Part shown: positions 42,943-50,964 of the stretch, piece by piece
Numbering within the stretch: position 1 is the stretch's first letter
Layout: every line of letters begins with the position of its first letter
NCBI RefSeq assembly: GCF_002019795.1
Contig: NZ_KV917381.1
Coordinates: forward strand, 2,105,210 to 2,169,209
Length of the DNA stretch: 64,000 bases
Reading direction: 5' to 3'
DNA from: Bacillus alkalicellulosilyticus
GTDB taxonomy: Bacteria; Bacillota; Bacilli; Bacillales; Bacillaceae_F
Notes under the pieces: generated by a model
What the model saw: the letters and a program-made list of their open reading frames with translations, nothing else
What the model was told of the DNA's origin: nothing
Database searches by the model: none
Made by a program: the position numbers and the translations under genes

Positions 42943-44667
42943 ATGAATACTCGTAAAGAAAAACATAAATCCAGTTCAAATAAAGCAACCAAAATTGTCG
43001 GATTCTTGATGACCTTAGCCATAATCTTAGGTGGGGCAGTCTTTTTCCTTTATCCTTTTCCATCGACTGAGCAAGTAAGTGGTTATATAGTGCAAGATCC
43101 ATTAATTTATAACCAACAACTCTATGAAAATAGTATTTTCGTGAAGGATGAAACCCTTTATATTTCTCATGAATTCCTTCGTAATGAAATTGATTCGTCC
43201 TTACGCTTTGATGAAAAAAGCAAATCAATAATCATAACAACCAAAGACAAAGTGATTCAAATTCCTGAGGAAGAATTACAACTATTTGTTAATGAAGAAC
43301 CTTTTGTCTTTGAGGTTCCAACGGTTGTCAATGAAAATGACCACCATTTTATTCACTTGTCATCTCTATCGACAGTGTATCCTTTAACGGTTGAAGTTGG
43401 TGAAGCGGGAGCTGTATTCCTGTATGAAAATGGTGACGTTATACGCGAAGCGCAAGTGGCAAATCATTTAACGATTCATGAGTCACGGCTGAGAACGGGA
43501 CCAAGTCGTACAACTCCGTATACAGGTGAAGTGAATTTCCAAGATATTGTGTTGATTGAAAGAGAAGAGGAAGATTATTATTATGTTCGAAAAAAGAATG
43601 GGATAGCAGGGTATCTTCATAAAGATTTTCTTGAACCTACTTTTACAGAACGCACCATAGAAATCGACATTGATGATTCAAAAATGCCGGAACTAACCCT
43701 TTTTAATGAACCAATTAACCTTACCTGGGAAGCCGTTTATACAAAAACTCCTGATCCTGCTTCTTTACCAGAGCTTCCTGGAGTAAATGTCGTGTCACCT
43801 ACATGGTTTAAACTAAAGAACGAAAAGGGGGATATATCAAACTTAGGGTCGACGGAATATGTTCAGTGGGCTCATGGTAAAGAGATTCAAGTATGGGCGC
43901 TGTTTTCTAACAATTTTGACCCAGATTTAACACATGAGGCATTACGGGATTTTGAAACTAGACAGTCCATGATAAGGCAGCTCGTAAACTATGCTCATAT
44001 GTATAACTTAGACGGAATAAATGTCGATTTTGAAAATGTGTATTTAGAGGATGGAGAATTAGTTACCCAATTTATGCGGGAAGCGACTCCGTATTTTCAC
44101 AGAGCAGGGCTTATTGTTTCGATGGATGTAACTTTCCTTTCAACGAGTGAAATGTGGTCCCTATTCTATGATCGTGTCGCATTGTCTGATATTGTCGATT
44201 ACATGATAGTAATGGCTTATGACGAACATTGGGCAACATCTCCTTTTGCTGGAAGTGTAGCAAGCCTACCTTGGGTTGAACGGAATCTCGTTCTTCTATT
44301 AGATGAAATTCCACACGAAAAACTAATCCTAGGAATTCCTTTATATACGAGAATTTGGACGGAAGCAGAAACTAAGGGTGGGAACATTGAAGTTTCCTCA
44401 AAGGCACTTTCCATGAACCAAGTAATCGAATGGCAAGATGAATTCGAGGTTGATCAAGAATATGATGAAGAAAGCGGGCAACACTATTTGGAATATCACA
44501 ATAAAGAAGATAAAGAAACGTATAAAATTTGGATAGAGGATTTACATTCTCTTGAACAACGTGTGGATATTATGAAAACCTATGAATTAGCTGGTATTGC
44601 TAGCTGGGCACGCAATTTCGGAAACGATGAGTCATGGGAGTATTTAGCCGAGATTTTAAAAAAGTAA
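42943..44667 (+). CDS. GH18-family exported glycosidase with SH3 domain
   Basis: ATG 42943 follows GAAGGAGGAG; the frame from 42916 has no binding site. The 574-residue protein begins with a basic stretch and one membrane anchor (about residues 17-40). A copper-amine-oxidase-N-like region follows (about 45-165), then an SH3 domain (about 170-235, TIHESRLRTGPSRTTPYTGE) and a GH18 domain (about 245-570). The catalytic signature is LDGINVDFENV with Glu364; YMIVMAYDEHW is the distal motif. It resembles the YdhD/YaaH/YvbX class acting on peptidoglycan or spore cortex. Substrate uncertain. It is divergent from the acyltransferase. Confidence 0.9.
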   Translation: MNTRKEKHKSSSNKATKIVGFLMTLAIILGGAVFFLYPFPSTEQVSGYIVQDPLIYNQQLYENSIFVKDETLYISHEFLRNEIDSSLRFDEKSKSIIITTKDKVIQIPEEELQLFVNEEPFVFEVPTVVNENDHHFIHLSSLSTVYPLTVEVGEAGAVFLYENGDVIREAQVANHLTIHESRLRTGPSRTTPYTGEVNFQDIVLIEREEEDYYYVRKKNGIAGYLHKDFLEPTFTERTIEIDIDDSKMPELTLFNEPINLTWEAVYTKTPDPASLPELPGVNVVSPTWFKLKNEKGDISNLGSTEYVQWAHGKEIQVWALFSNNFDPDLTHEALRDFETRQSMIRQLVNYAHMYNLDGINVDFENVYLEDGELVTQFMREATPYFHRAGLIVSMDVTFLSTSEMWSLFYDRVALSDIVDYMIVMAYDEHWATSPFAGSVASLPWVERNLVLLLDEIPHEKLILGIPLYTRIWTEAETKGGNIEVSSKALSMNQVIEWQDEFEVDQEYDEESGQHYLEYHNKEDKETYKIWIEDLHSLEQRVDIMKTYELAGIASWARNFGNDESWEYLAEILKK

Positions 44668-44859
44668 TCAGGCACATTTAGCACCATTCACCGATATACT
44701 GCAAAACAATACTCTTGGAGTGAATGACAGTATTTGTCGAATTTTTTAAATGTTATCAAAAAATTAAAGGAATTCATTCTGAACATGTGGAATGTATAGG
44801 AACAATGATTCGGTGAACAATGCTAAGGAAACGTTATTTTCAATTAGGGAGTGAATGAA

Positions 44860-45273
44860 ATGGCTATTGTTAATCCATCAAGAGAAGAAATCAAAGACAT
44901 TTTAAAACAAAGTAAACGTATTGCTGTCGTTGGTCTATCTGCAAATCCTGAGCGTACATCATATATGGTATCTGAAGCCATGCAACAGGCAGGATATGAA
45001 ATCATCCCTGTTAATCCTACAGTGACCGAAGTGTTAGGTGTGAAATCCTACGCATCACTTAAGGACATTGAAGGAGAAGTTGATATTGTTAATGTGTTTA
45101 GACGAAGTGAGCATTTGCCAGAAGTAGCGAAAGAAGCAGTTGCAATTAAACCAAAGGTATTTTGGGCACAGCTTGGTCTAGAAAATGAAGAAGCGTATCA
45201 AATTCTCCAAGAAAATGGGATCATTTCGATTATGGATCGCTGTATTAAGGTAGAACATGCATTGACAAAATAA
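44860..45273 (+). CDS. yneT: CoA-binding domain protein, YneT/YccU type
   Basis: ATG 44860 follows AGGGAG by 8 bases; GTG 44851 is the ORF edge. The 137-residue Rossmann-type protein contains RIAVVGLSANPERTSYMV, IIPVNPTVTEVLGVKSYASL and EVDIVNVFRRSEHLPEV, the CoA-binding pattern of the YccU/YneT family. In Bacillus subtilis it lies next to parE-parC, as here. Function unknown. Confidence 0.92.
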   Translation: MAIVNPSREEIKDILKQSKRIAVVGLSANPERTSYMVSEAMQQAGYEIIPVNPTVTEVLGVKSYASLKDIEGEVDIVNVFRRSEHLPEVAKEAVAIKPKVFWAQLGLENEEAYQILQENGIISIMDRCIKVEHALTK

Positions 45274-45381
45274 TGTAATTTCGTCCTTAACATGGTTGTT
45301 TGTTAAGGGCTTTTTTGCAGAATAAGAATATATATATTTTGAGGATTAATCGAAGAAGAGCACTGGCTTCGCGCGCTACGC

Positions 45382-45412
45382 GTCAAACAAAAGAACCCCA
45401 CTTTTGTTTGAC
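45382..45412. repeat. Hairpin in the yneT-parE spacer
   Basis: GTCAAACAAAAG is the reverse complement of CTTTTGTTTGAC across AACCCCA. It is flanked by GGCTTCGCGCG and GGCTTCGCTCAGTGC, short related words. A similar GGTTTCGCTCAATGC occurs at 63384. Confidence 0.65.
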
Positions 45413-45446
45413 TAAAAAAGAAGGTACCGGCTTCGCTCAGTGCTTC

Positions 45447-45476
45447 TAAGAAAAGACCGCTTTGCGGTTTTTCTTA
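45447..45476. terminator. Rho-independent-like terminator upstream of parE
   Basis: TAAGAAAAGACCGC pairs with GCGGTTTTTCTTA with loop TTT and bracketing A/T stretches. It would stop transcription from yneT or act in either direction. The remaining bases to 45626 show only the parE ribosome binding site. Confidence 0.75.
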
Positions 45477-45626
45477 CTCAATTTTCAAAGAGAAAAAAAC
45501 GGAACTTCTTAAAAAACGGTTGCTAAATCTTAATATATCGCTAAAATGTAAAAGAGTGAGACTAAAACGTATAGAGAAAAAATTATCAAAAATTAGATAA
45601 TAATGTGAGGGAAAGGAGTCGCAAAC

Positions 45627-47600
45627 TTGGCTACAAAACAAACGTTCGACTACAATGATGATGCGATTCAAGTGTTAGAAGGACTTGAGGCGGTTCGAAA
45701 GCGCCCGGGGATGTATATTGGATCAACGGATAGCCGCGGTTTACACCATTTAGTATATGAAATCGTAGATAATGCTGTGGATGAAGCTTTAGCTGGCCAC
45801 GGCAATAATATATATGTGACATTACATAATGATAATAGTGTAAGTGTGACAGACGAAGGTCGTGGTATGCCTACGGGGATGCATAGAATGGGCAAACCTA
45901 CACCAGAAGTGATTTTAACGGTTCTGCACGCTGGGGGAAAATTTGGGCAAGGTGGATACGCAACAAGTGGTGGATTGCATGGGGTTGGTGCATCTGTCGT
46001 AAATGCGTTATCTGAATGGTTAGAAGTTGAAATTAAACGTGATGGTAAAGTATATAAACAACGCTTTGAGCACGGGGGAAAACCTGCTACAACGTTGGAA
46101 GTTACGGGAACGACAAGAAAAACAGGAACAACCATTCGATTCAAACCGGATACAACTATTTTTAGTGCTACTGTGTTTAATTTTGAGACGTTATCAGAAC
46201 GACTTAGAGAAGCAGCGTTCTTATTAAAAGGACTTGAAATTAAATTAATAGACAAACGAAAAGACAAAGAACAAGAAGAAGCCTACTGTTATGAAAGCGG
46301 TATCGAAGCCTTTGTCGACTATCTTAATGAGGATAAAGAGACGTTACATCCTGTTGTTTTCCTTAGCGGAGAGCAAAGCAAAATTGAAATTGAATTTGCG
46401 TTTCAATGGAACGATGGCTATACCGAAAATGTGTTATCCTTTGTTAACAACGTACGAACAAAAGACGGTGGAACACATGAGGCTGGCGCTAAATCAGCGA
46501 TGACAAGAGCATTTAATGAATATGCACGTAAAGTAAAGCTACTTAAAGATAAAGATAAAAATTTGGACGGTTCAGATATTCGAGAAGGATTCACGGCGAT
46601 TGTTTCAGTCCGTGTACCAGAAGAAAAGCTACAGTTTGAAGGGCAAACTAAAAGCAAACTAGGAAGTCCTGAAGCCCGTTCAGCGGTAGATGCTGTTGTC
46701 TCGGATAAACTTTCTTATTTCTTTGAAGAAAACCCAGATATGAGCATGATGCTCATTAAAAAGGCAGTCAAAGCGGCTCAAGCAAGAGAAGCTGCACGTA
46801 AAGCACGTGAAGAAGCAAGAAGCGGGAAAAAGAGCAAGCGAAAAGATGTTCTGTTAAGCGGAAAATTAACTCCAGCCCAATCAAAAAATGCAAGTCGTAA
46901 TGAATTGTATCTTGTTGAGGGTGATTCTGCGGGTGGTTCTGCTAAACAAGGGCGTGACCGTAAATTCCAAGCTGTCCTGCCTTTGCGCGGAAAAGTCATT
47001 AACACGGAAAAAGCAAAAATTGATGATATCATGAAAAACGAAGAAATTCGGACGATCATTCATGCCATTGGTGCAGGTGTTGGAGCTGACTTCTCGATAG
47101 AGGATATTAACTATGACAAAGTCGTGATTATGACCGATGCGGATACTGATGGTGCTCATATCCAAGTGTTATTGCTTACATTCTTCTATCGCTACATGAA
47201 ACCATTAATTGAAGCAGGAAAAGTATATATTGCTCTTCCTCCACTTTACAAAGTAAGCAGAGGCTCTGGGAAAAAAGAAGTGATTGAGTATGCATGGGAT
47301 GAAAGAGGACTTGAAGGAGCTATTAAAAAAGTCGGAAAAGGCTATATGCTTCAACGGTATAAAGGTCTTGGAGAGATGAATGCCACACAATTATGGGAAA
47401 CAACGATGGATCCTGAAACGCGGACGCTTATTCGTGTGAAAATTGATGATGTGGCTAGAGCGGAAAAACGTGTATCTACGCTAATGGGTGATAAAGTAGA
47501 GCCGCGCCGAAAATGGATCGAATCTCATGTTGAGTTTGGTCTAGATGAAGAAACAAATATTCTCGAGAACGAAAATCTTACAGTACCAGAGGAGGAGTAA
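45627..47600 (+). CDS. parE: DNA topoisomerase IV subunit B
   Basis: TTG 45627 follows AAAGGAG at 45612-45618. The 657-residue protein has the GHKL ATPase (about 1-230: RKRPGMYIGSTDSRGLHHLVYEIVDNAVDEALAG, then GGKFGQGGYATSGGLHGVGASVVNALS), transducer domain (about 235-400) and TOPRIM domain with LYLVEGDSAGGSAKQGRDR and VIMTDADTDGAHI. KVEPRRKWIE near the end is typical. With ParC it decatenates daughter chromosomes. parC follows after 2 bp. Confidence 0.98.
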   Translation: MATKQTFDYNDDAIQVLEGLEAVRKRPGMYIGSTDSRGLHHLVYEIVDNAVDEALAGHGNNIYVTLHNDNSVSVTDEGRGMPTGMHRMGKPTPEVILTVLHAGGKFGQGGYATSGGLHGVGASVVNALSEWLEVEIKRDGKVYKQRFEHGGKPATTLEVTGTTRKTGTTIRFKPDTTIFSATVFNFETLSERLREAAFLLKGLEIKLIDKRKDKEQEEAYCYESGIEAFVDYLNEDKETLHPVVFLSGEQSKIEIEFAFQWNDGYTENVLSFVNNVRTKDGGTHEAGAKSAMTRAFNEYARKVKLLKDKDKNLDGSDIREGFTAIVSVRVPEEKLQFEGQTKSKLGSPEARSAVDAVVSDKLSYFFEENPDMSMMLIKKAVKAAQAREAARKAREEARSGKKSKRKDVLLSGKLTPAQSKNASRNELYLVEGDSAGGSAKQGRDRKFQAVLPLRGKVINTEKAKIDDIMKNEEIRTIIHAIGAGVGADFSIEDINYDKVVIMTDADTDGAHIQVLLLTFFYRYMKPLIEAGKVYIALPPLYKVSRGSGKKEVIEYAWDERGLEGAIKKVGKGYMLQRYKGLGEMNATQLWETTMDPETRTLIRVKIDDVARAEKRVSTLMGDKVEPRRKWIESHVEFGLDEETNILENENLTVPEEE

Positions 47601-47602
47601 GG

Positions 47603-50044
47603 TTGTCACAATCAGAACGTTACTTAGATCTTCCTTTAGAAGAAGTCATAGGTGACCGCTTTGGTCGCTATAGTAAATATATTATTCAAGAACGTGCATT
47701 ACCTGATGCAAGAGACGGATTAAAGCCAGTTCAACGCCGTATTTTATATGCAATGTATAAAGACGGCAACACTGCAGACAAGCCTTTTCGTAAGTCTGCT
47801 AAAACAGTCGGTAATGTTATTGGTAATTATCACCCACACGGTGATTCATCTGTATATGATGCGATGATTCGCATGAGTCAGGATTGGAAAGTTCGTAATG
47901 TGTTAATCGAAATGCATGGGAACAATGGTTCGATTGATGGAGATCCCCCAGCAGCAATGCGTTATACAGAAGCTAGACTTGCTGCGATATCATCAGAACT
48001 TTTACGCGATATTGAAAAGGAAACAGTTGATTTTATTCCGAACTTTGATGATACATTAGAAGAACCGGTTGTATTACCTGCCATGTTCCCTAATCTATTA
48101 GTCAATGGTTCTACAGGGATTTCAGCTGGTTACGCAACTGATATTCCGCCTCATCACCTTGGGGAAGTTATTGATGCGGCAATTCTACAAATGGAAAATC
48201 CGGATTGTACATTATCGGACATTATGAAATTTGTGAAAGGTCCAGACTTTCCAACAGGCGGCATTGTTCAAGGGATCGAAGGCATCCGTCAAGCCTATGA
48301 AACAGGAAAAGGGAAAGTTGTTGTTCGTGCAAAAGCAGAGATTGAGGAAATAAAAGGCGGACGCCAACAAATCATCATTACTGAAATTCCGTACGAAATT
48401 GTTAAAGCCAATCTAGTGAAGAAAATGGATGAACTACGTTTTGACAAAAAAGTAGATGGGATCGCAGAAGTACGTGATGATACGGACCGTACCGGCTTAC
48501 GTATCGTGGTCGAATTAAAAAAAGAAGCAGATGCGCAATCTATTTTAAATTTCTTATATAAAAATACGGACTTACAAATCACATATAACTTTAATATGGT
48601 CGCAATCTATAACCGTGCCCCACGTTTAGTTGGGATTAAAAAGTTACTGGATGCGTATGTTCAGCATCAAAAAGAAGTGGTCACAAAACGTACGGCGTAC
48701 GAACTAAGAAAAGCAAAAGAACGTGCTCATATTGTTGAAGGTTTAATTAAAGCGATTTCTATTTTAGACCAAGTGATCGAAACGATCCGTGCTTCTAAAG
48801 ATAAAAGAGATGCAAAAAACAACATTATTGAGAAATATGCGTTTACCGAAGTTCAAGCGGAAGCGATTGTCACTTTACAGCTTTACCGCTTAACAAATAC
48901 TGATATTACAACACTTCAAGAAGAAGCAGATGAACTAACTAAAAGGATTGCTCGTTTAGAAGAAATATTAGGTAGTGAACAGCAACTCATCAAAGTCATA
49001 AAAACCGACTTATTAGAAGTGAAAAAACGTTTCGCTGACAAGCGTCGTTCAGTGATTGAAGATGAAATTGAAGAAATCAAAATTAACCTGGAAGTACTTG
49101 TTCCTTCAGAGGATGTCATCGTTACTGTAACAAAAGATGGGTATGTAAAACGAACAAGCATCCGTTCTTTTTCAGCTTCTAATGGTGAAGACCCAGGCAT
49201 GAAGGAAGATGATTACTTAGTAGGTCAATTTGAAACAAATACAACGGATACGCTATTAGTCTATACAAACAAAGGAAACTACTTGCATCTTCCTGTGCAC
49301 CAACTTCCGGATATACGCTGGAAAGATAATGGTCAGCATGTAGCAAATCTTGTGTCAATTGATCGTGATGATGAAGTACTTAAAGCGATAACCGTATCAG
49401 AGTTTAAGGAAGATGAATTCCTATTATTTATCACGAAACACGGGATGGTTAAACGCTCTCAGCTTTCGTTATACAAAGCACAACGATATTCAAAACCGTT
49501 GATGGCATTAAAACTCAAAGACAATGATGATGAAGTTGTCAATGTATTAGTCACAACCGGCAATGAAGAAATTATATTAGCAACAAACTTAGGATTAGGC
49601 TTATGGTTTAGTGAAGAAGAAATCAATATCGTTGGACAACGTGCAGCAGGGGTTAAAGGAATTAACTTGAAAGAAAATGATTATGTAATTAATGGTCACT
49701 CTTTTAGTTTAGATGATGACGATGTTTCATTCTTCCTTTTAACACAGCGTGGTGCTGCTAAGCGTATGTCGATTACTGAATTTGATAAATCAACTAGAGC
49801 AAAACGTGGACTTATTATGCTTCGTGAATTGAAAGCAAATCCACATCGCGTAATTGGATTCGAAAGAGTAACAACTCATACAGAATACAAGATTAAAACG
49901 AAAAAAGACAACGAAGTTACGGTAAAATTAAGTGATTTCAAGAAAACGGATAGATACAGCAACGGATCCTTTATCATTGATACAGGAAAAGACGATGATG
50001 TAAAGATGATTAGCCGAATTGTAAAGAAAGAAGAAGAGAATTAA
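47603..50044 (+). CDS. parC: DNA topoisomerase IV subunit A
   Basis: TTG 47603 with GAGGAGGAG inside the parE end. The 813-residue protein has the breakage-reunion domain with Tyr121 in AMRYTEARL, the quinolone region HPHGDSSVYDAMIRMSQDWK (Ser and Asp present, so no classic resistance change seen), and a C-terminal beta-pinwheel domain (about 495-800) with GyrA-box-like repeats. It lacks a gyrA-type Q(R/K)RGGKG box, supporting ParC over GyrA. Works with ParE. Confidence 0.98.
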   Translation: MSQSERYLDLPLEEVIGDRFGRYSKYIIQERALPDARDGLKPVQRRILYAMYKDGNTADKPFRKSAKTVGNVIGNYHPHGDSSVYDAMIRMSQDWKVRNVLIEMHGNNGSIDGDPPAAMRYTEARLAAISSELLRDIEKETVDFIPNFDDTLEEPVVLPAMFPNLLVNGSTGISAGYATDIPPHHLGEVIDAAILQMENPDCTLSDIMKFVKGPDFPTGGIVQGIEGIRQAYETGKGKVVVRAKAEIEEIKGGRQQIIITEIPYEIVKANLVKKMDELRFDKKVDGIAEVRDDTDRTGLRIVVELKKEADAQSILNFLYKNTDLQITYNFNMVAIYNRAPRLVGIKKLLDAYVQHQKEVVTKRTAYELRKAKERAHIVEGLIKAISILDQVIETIRASKDKRDAKNNIIEKYAFTEVQAEAIVTLQLYRLTNTDITTLQEEADELTKRIARLEEILGSEQQLIKVIKTDLLEVKKRFADKRRSVIEDEIEEIKINLEVLVPSEDVIVTVTKDGYVKRTSIRSFSASNGEDPGMKEDDYLVGQFETNTTDTLLVYTNKGNYLHLPVHQLPDIRWKDNGQHVANLVSIDRDDEVLKAITVSEFKEDEFLLFITKHGMVKRSQLSLYKAQRYSKPLMALKLKDNDDEVVNVLVTTGNEEIILATNLGLGLWFSEEEINIVGQRAAGVKGINLKENDYVINGHSFSLDDDDVSFFLLTQRGAAKRMSITEFDKSTRAKRGLIMLRELKANPHRVIGFERVTTHTEYKIKTKKDNEVTVKLSDFKKTDRYSNGSFIIDTGKDDDVKMISRIVKKEEEN

Positions 50045-50070
50045 ATATTTCCAAAAGTACTAACACTAGA

Positions 50071-50107
50071 AGCGCAAACCAGAGCCCATGGTTTGTGCTT
50101 TTATTAT
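50071..50107 (+). terminator. Terminator after parC
   Basis: AGCGCAAACC pairs with GGTTTGTGCT (one wobble) and is followed by TTTATTATTT. Confidence 0.85.
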
Positions 50108-50341
50108 TTATGTATTAAACAGAACTCTTTCGAATACGAATTAGGATGAGTGAGCGATAATATACGGCATATGAAGGCTTCTATAATTTTATTATGTTAA
50201 CTAAATTTGATATTATTATAATTCCACTGTAAAAAGTGGAAGGTACAACAAGAATCTTCCTTTGAAAGATAGACTATTCTATGTTAAATTAATATATATC
50301 AGTTGGGATAACTCCAACATATATAAAGGTGGGAGAGACAG

Positions 50342-50680
50342 ATGGAACTAGAAAAATTACAAGAGTTTTTCAATGACAAAGTAACTTCAGCCAAAACTCA
50401 ATTTGAGAGAACAATAGACTGCAAGCATACTGAATTTGATAATCTATACCCTTATATGAGTGAGCAACCTCAATTTTTCTGGTATAAGCGCTATGTTGCA
50501 TGGCAAGAACTTTTAACTGTCGTCACTCTTGCTGAAGAACTTGGACTTGAATGGAAAACTTCATTCCTTGAAAAACAAGTTGCTTACATTTCAGAAAAAG
50601 TGTTAGATGCTAAGGTGCTTGATAATTGGTATGAAGAAGTAGAAGCTGAATCAGAAGAACCATCAGAGAATACAAATTAA
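50342..50680 (+). CDS. Conserved hypothetical protein, 112 aa
   Basis: ATG 50342 follows GTGGGAGAG. The acidic soluble protein is helical, rich in Glu and aromatic residues (FFNDKVTSAKTQFERTIDC, then YMSEQPQFFWYKRYVAWQELLTVVTLAEELGLEW) and ends in an acidic tail. No membrane segment or known motif is visible. A terminator follows directly. I do not recognise the family. Confidence 0.7.
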   Translation: MELEKLQEFFNDKVTSAKTQFERTIDCKHTEFDNLYPYMSEQPQFFWYKRYVAWQELLTVVTLAEELGLEWKTSFLEKQVAYISEKVLDAKVLDNWYEEVEAESEEPSENTN

Positions 50681-50710
50681 GTTGGTGCCTTTGCACCAGC
50701 TTTTTCTTTT
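50681..50710 (+). terminator. Rho-independent terminator
   Basis: GTTGGTGC pairs with GCACCAGC across CTTT and is followed by TTTTTCTTTT. Confidence 0.92.
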
Positions 50711-50840
50711 TATATTTGATTTGTATGTTTGTTTATATTTGGAAAATGAAACATCTAAAGTACCGGTAATATAGAATGAATTTTTTGATTATTCTGTTTC
50801 TAGTCTAGATTTTTATCATATTCGTTGTTATATTGTAAAA

Positions 50841-50856
50841 AGGAAAGCGATTACAT
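50841..50856 (+). promoter_or_regulatory. cre-like site upstream of the amylase gene
   Basis: AGGAAAGCGATTACAT fits WTGNAANCGNWNNCWW except for G in place of the first T. It sits about 110 bp before the start codon and suggests CcpA control. Confidence 0.65.
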
Positions 50857-50919
50857 GAATGATGTTTTTGTTTTCACTCTCTTATAAAAAAAGGAGGGCC
50901 GTTTTTCATTAACAAATGT

Positions 50920-50931
50920 GCAAACGATTGC
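50920..50931 (+). promoter_or_regulatory. LacI-family operator-like palindrome
   Basis: GCAAACGATTGC is a near-perfect CG-centred palindrome of the kind bound by MalR/LacI-type repressors. It lies between an orphan AAGGAGGG at 50890-50898, which has no convincing start codon after it, and the amylase ribosome binding site. Confidence 0.45.
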
Positions 50932-50964
50932 GCGAGTTTATATTTAATTTTAGGAGTGGATGTA

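Noticed and set aside
42807-43022. N-terminal extension of the acyltransferase gene
   Set aside because: It would overlap the divergent GH18 gene's start; a good binding site and family-like N-terminus support ATG 42806.
47603-50044. GyrA instead of ParC
   Set aside because: The gene follows parE, and the C-terminal domain has no clear GyrA box.
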